A stretch of 64,000 bases of DNA from Flammeovirgaceae bacterium (GTDB taxonomy: Bacteria; Bacteroidota; Bacteroidia; Cytophagales; Cyclobacteriaceae), in the NCBI GenBank assembly GCA_021298355.1, contig JAJTEH010000003.1:178327-242326 (forward strand). Reading direction: 5' to 3'. Shown piece after piece: positions 61,466 to 64,000 of the stretch (within the stretch, counting starts at the first letter, position 1; each line of letters begins with the position of its first letter). The notes under the pieces were generated by a model. It was given only the letters and a program-made list of their open reading frames with translations, did not search any database and was not told the DNA's origin. Position numbers and translations under genes: made by a program.

Positions 61466-62941
61466 ATGGCAAAAGCAATTGTTATTGGTTCGGGTGTAGG
61501 TGGTTTGGCAACGGCTATTCGCTTACGAGCTAAAGGATTTCAAGTTGAAGTGCTAGAGAAAAATGAATACCCCGGAGGTAAACTAAGCGAAATACAACAA
61601 GATGGATTTCATTTCGATAAAGGACCAAGTCTATTTACACAACCTGCCAATTTCGAAAACTTATTTGCTGCCGCTAACCGCAATTTTTACGATTACGTTT
61701 CAGTAAAAAAATTAGACGAAGCCAATCGCTATTTTTTCAGCGATGGAACTGTAGTTCATGCCTACATCAACCTTCAAAAATTTGAAGAAGAAGTTCAACA
61801 TAAATTGAAAGAGAAACCTCAAGCCATCACATCTTACTTACAAGAAGCTCAACAATTGTACGAAGGCATAGGAAAAATATTTTTAGACTATCCTTTGCAT
61901 CGTATCAAAACGTGGTTACAGAAAAAAATAATAAAAGCTTTATCATTGGTTAAGCTTTCTTATTTGTTTCAGTCAGTACATCAATACAACGAAAAAAGAT
62001 TTCTCAACAGTAAGACGATGCAAATCTTCAATCGCTTCGCAACCTATAACGGCAGCAATCCTTATCAGGCACCTGCTATGTTAACCATGATTCCGCACCT
62101 CGAACAAAATGAAGGTGCGTTTTATCCCCAAGGTGGCATGATAACCTTAACCCAATCCATGTATAAGTTGGCTACAGAGCTTGGCGTTCTTTTTAAATTC
62201 AATACCGAGGTAAAAAGATTACACACCAATAAAGGAAGAGTTGTTTATGCTGAAACTCAAAATCATAAAATAGAAGGGGATATCTTCGTAAGCAACATGG
62301 ATGTGTTTTACACCTATAATCAATTGTTGAATAGAAAATATAAGTCACAGCAAATTGCTAGGTTAGAACGCTCAACGAGTGCCGTAATTTTTTATTGGGG
62401 CGTTAAGGTTACGAGTGATGCTTTATCGCTGCATAATATTTTATTTTCAGAAGATTATAAAAAGGAATTTGAGCAGTTATTCGTACAAAAACAATTACCA
62501 GACGATCCTACTGTTTATATCAACATTACCAGCAAGCTAGATAAAAGCCATGCCCCGGCAGATAGTGAGAATTGGTTTGTAATGGTTAATGCTCCTGCTA
62601 AGCAAGCAACGGTTACAGACGAGGATTTAAAAAAATTGAAAGATATTATTTTAAAGAAGATAAAAACATTTTTATCAATCGATTTGCAAACTTCAATACA
62701 AACTGAATATATCTGGACACCTCAAGGCATCGATGCCGATACACACTCGTATTTAGGTTCTTTATATGGTAGTGCATCAAACGATAAGATGGCCGCCTTC
62801 ATGCGCCATGCCAACGAATCCAGCGAATACAAAAATTTGTTTTTCTGTGGCGGTTCGGTACATCCGGGTGGCGGAATCCCTTTGTGTTTAAAAAGTGCTG
62901 TATTAGTCGAACAATTAGTTACAGAAAAATTTTCAGTTTAG
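61466..62941 (+). CDS. Phytoene desaturase-family carotenoid oxidoreductase (CrtI/CrtD-like)
   Basis: An FAD-dependent amine-oxidase-fold enzyme of about 491 residues. The dinucleotide-binding motif is IVIGSGVGGLATAIRLRAKGFQVEVLEKNEYPGGKLSE, directly at the N-terminus, and the C-terminal FAD segment is FFCGGSVHPGGGIPLCLKSA. The family includes phytoene desaturase (CrtI) and 1-hydroxycarotenoid 3,4-desaturase (CrtD). Adjacency to a CruF-like hydratase favours the CrtD role, in which hydroxylated ends are desaturated during saproxanthin/myxol-type synthesis, but this is inferred. There is no phytoene synthase nearby. Confidence 0.9.
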   Translation: MAKAIVIGSGVGGLATAIRLRAKGFQVEVLEKNEYPGGKLSEIQQDGFHFDKGPSLFTQPANFENLFAAANRNFYDYVSVKKLDEANRYFFSDGTVVHAYINLQKFEEEVQHKLKEKPQAITSYLQEAQQLYEGIGKIFLDYPLHRIKTWLQKKIIKALSLVKLSYLFQSVHQYNEKRFLNSKTMQIFNRFATYNGSNPYQAPAMLTMIPHLEQNEGAFYPQGGMITLTQSMYKLATELGVLFKFNTEVKRLHTNKGRVVYAETQNHKIEGDIFVSNMDVFYTYNQLLNRKYKSQQIARLERSTSAVIFYWGVKVTSDALSLHNILFSEDYKKEFEQLFVQKQLPDDPTVYINITSKLDKSHAPADSENWFVMVNAPAKQATVTDEDLKKLKDIILKKIKTFLSIDLQTSIQTEYIWTPQGIDADTHSYLGSLYGSASNDKMAAFMRHANESSEYKNLFFCGGSVHPGGGIPLCLKSAVLVEQLVTEKFSV

Positions 62942-62951
62942 AATTGCACGT

Positions 62952-63611
62952 ATGTCCATCCTTACCATTACTACTAAAACTAAGTTAAACGTTTCGATTC
63001 TCATCACCATCGTTATTCATGCAGGAGGATTATTGGCGTTACAATTATGGGGTAGTGATTTTCTCGCTTCACTTTCCCCTTATAATTTATTGTTGATGGC
63101 TTTGCTTTTTAGTTGGAACGAAGAAAAAAATGTTTCTATACTTTTCTATTTTCCAATAGTGATACTTGGATTTTCTGCCGAGTGGCTCGGTGTTCACAAA
63201 GGATGGGTATTTGGAAATTATGCTTACTCTCAGGTATTAGGATTTTCTTTTTTAGAAGTTCCGCTGATTATTGGCGTTAACTGGGCTTTAGTTGTTTCAG
63301 GTTGTTTTGTCATCAGCCATTACTTAGTAAAGCAAGTATTAAAAGTCGACTCAGCTTTTATGGTAGTAGTGTTAACAGGTATGCTGGCTACGTTATTCGA
63401 TTTTGTTATGGAACCCGTAGCCATTCACTTTAACTTTTGGCAATGGGAGGGAGGAGCGATCCCCATTTATAATTATATAAGTTGGTGGGCAGTAAGTACA
63501 CTTGCGGCTGCGTGGTTATATAAACTAAAAATAAAACCGAATCATTTTGCGGTCGCATTAGTTGTAGCTCAATTTCTATTCTTCATCGGAATCATATTGA
63601 TGATTAAATAA
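62952..63611 (+). CDS. Carotenoid biosynthesis membrane protein (CruF-like)
   Basis: A 219-residue protein with about six or seven membrane helices and the conserved segments SAEWLGVHKGWVFGNYAYS, VPLIIGVNWALVVSG and LFDFVMEPVAIHFNFWQW of the DUF422/CruF family (carotenoid 1',2'-hydratase). It would add water to the psi-end of gamma-carotene-type pigments. It follows the CrtI/CrtD-like gene by 10 bases, so they are co-transcribed. Confidence 0.87.
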   Translation: MSILTITTKTKLNVSILITIVIHAGGLLALQLWGSDFLASLSPYNLLLMALLFSWNEEKNVSILFYFPIVILGFSAEWLGVHKGWVFGNYAYSQVLGFSFLEVPLIIGVNWALVVSGCFVISHYLVKQVLKVDSAFMVVVLTGMLATLFDFVMEPVAIHFNFWQWEGGAIPIYNYISWWAVSTLAAAWLYKLKIKPNHFAVALVVAQFLFFIGIILMIK

Positions 63612-63722
63612 ACAAGCTTTACGTTAGTAGCCCAAAATCTCAACCGAGTGCTGATCAAAAAATAATTCTACTAACAACATTAATAGTAAATAAAACAAGT
63701 AAACATCAACATACTTCTAACT

Positions 63723-63756
63723 CCCCTCTCCTTTGGAGAGGGGTTGGGGTGAGGTT
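63723..63756 (+). repeat. GGGGTGAGG-type palindromic repeat, copy 3
   Basis: CCCCTCTCC, three bases, GGAGAGGGG, then TTGGGGTGAGGTT; one G shorter in the tail than copy 1. Confidence 0.85.
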
Positions 63757-63760
63757 ATGT

Positions 63761-63790
63761 CTCCTTCGGAGAGGAGTTGGGGGTGAGGTT
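63761..63790 (+). repeat. GGGGTGAGG-type palindromic repeat, copy 4 (divergent)
   Basis: CTCC-TTC-GGAG with GAGTTGGGGGTGAGGTT; the stem is shorter than in the other copies and it follows copy 3 by 4 bases as a near-tandem. Confidence 0.8.
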
Positions 63791-63805
63791 TTATTGTATA
63801 TATAA

Positions 63806-63837
63806 AAACAGTCCACGATTTAAATCGTGGACTGTTT
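63806..63837. terminator. Perfect 32-bp palindrome, bidirectional terminator
   Basis: Left half AAACAGTCCACGATTT and right half AAATCGTGGACTGTTT are exact complements with no loop bases, flanked by A- and T-rich DNA. It lies between the convergent CruF-like gene and the minus-strand gene at the right edge, fitting a shared terminator. Confidence 0.75.
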
Positions 63838-63897
63838 ATTTACCTACTACACATAATTAATAAACACTCTAATAGCCCCTCTCCACAGGCATAGCCG

Positions 63898-64000
63898 TCA
63901 AGCTAAGAGATTTGTTAAGACATCGGAGTATTTGGGTTTACCTCTTTTTATTTCAGTTCGGTATCTTCGATCAGCATTTGAAAGAATGGTTTTAAGCCAA
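63898..64000 (-). CDS. C-terminal end of an unidentified gene, possibly a transposase (partial)
   Basis: A minus-strand frame enters from the right edge and ends at TGA (63898-63900). It encodes 33 residues, including DRRYRTEIKRGKPKYSD and ending VLTNLLA. The basic tail would suit a transposase, and the half-copy of the dispersed repeat (63876-63884) just beyond the stop would suit an insertion event, but I do not recognise the family. Confidence 0.4.
   Translation of the reverse strand, partial: WLKTILSNADRRYRTEIKRGKPKYSDVLTNLLA

Larger units (their letters stand above)
63612..63897. other. Intergenic region with repeats and palindrome
   Basis: The 286 bases contain two GGGGTGAGG-type repeats, a 32-bp palindrome, and the half-repeat CCCCTCTCC at 63876-63884. 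No gene is visible. Confidence 0.6.

Overview
The window is a 64 kb chromosomal stretch from a member of the Bacteroidota, most likely a gliding, pigmented Cytophagales-type bacterium. The evidence is: a type B sorting domain (gliding-motility-associated C-terminus) and a PorP/SprF partner, both belonging to type IX secretion; eleven exact copies of the Bacteroidota -7 promoter element TAnnTTTG just upstream of genes; almost no Shine-Dalgarno sequences; a CarboxypepD_reg TonB-dependent receptor; DUF2141, DUF5683 and YwqK/MORN-variant families; and a CrtI/CruF-type carotenoid pair. Base composition is AT-rich and even. I saw no tRNA, rRNA, CRISPR or prophage.

Layout. 1-22 kb is mostly minus-strand housekeeping: STAS-purC-YwqK-like, a thiolase, a detached VWA+TPR (Bat-like) pair with an outer-membrane barrel protein, sucC, a plus-strand LolD-like ATPase facing a 51-residue lipoprotein, mtaB, phosphohexose mutase and hppD, then parA-parB-DUF5683-dapB-lepB and pyrG-yidC. 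22-37 kb runs on the plus strand: a 3847-residue SprB-like surface protein with its PorP/SprF partner, a CCA-adding enzyme, and an ECF sigma/anti-sigma pair. 37-42 kb is a five-gene minus-strand metal operon (DtxR/MntR regulator, binding lipoprotein, ATPase, permease fused to a DtxR module, second permease) behind a perfect palindromic operator. 42-56 kb is mixed housekeeping: glycosyltransferase, dapD, DUF3108, response regulator and multi-PAS kinase, mscL-msrB, thioesterase-folC-trmB, metallophosphatase-glycosyltransferase, leuS. 56-61.4 kb is a co-directional cluster of TonB receptor, secreted helical protein, DUF2141 protein, LytS-type kinase and LytTR regulator. 61.4-63.6 kb is the carotenoid pair. 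The right edge has repeat copies and the C-terminal end of an unidentified minus-strand gene, possibly a transposase.

Most noteworthy. (1) The yidC-parA gap holds one perfect DnaA box and two related motifs at exactly 11-bp spacing next to 77% AT DNA. Gene orientation switches from mostly minus to mostly plus nearby, so this is a candidate replication origin or a partition/replication control site. (2) The metal operon carries two DtxR modules, one tethered to a membrane permease, and an operator overlapping the promoter. (3) The giant adhesin has about fifteen Cys-bearing Ig/PKD-like modules, twelve SprB-like repeats, PKD domains and a type B sorting domain. (4) The receptor-DUF2141-LytS/LytTR cluster looks like a self-contained sensing and export or uptake unit. 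(5) A dispersed palindromic repeat is confined to the last 8 kb, and one half-copy abuts the possible transposase.
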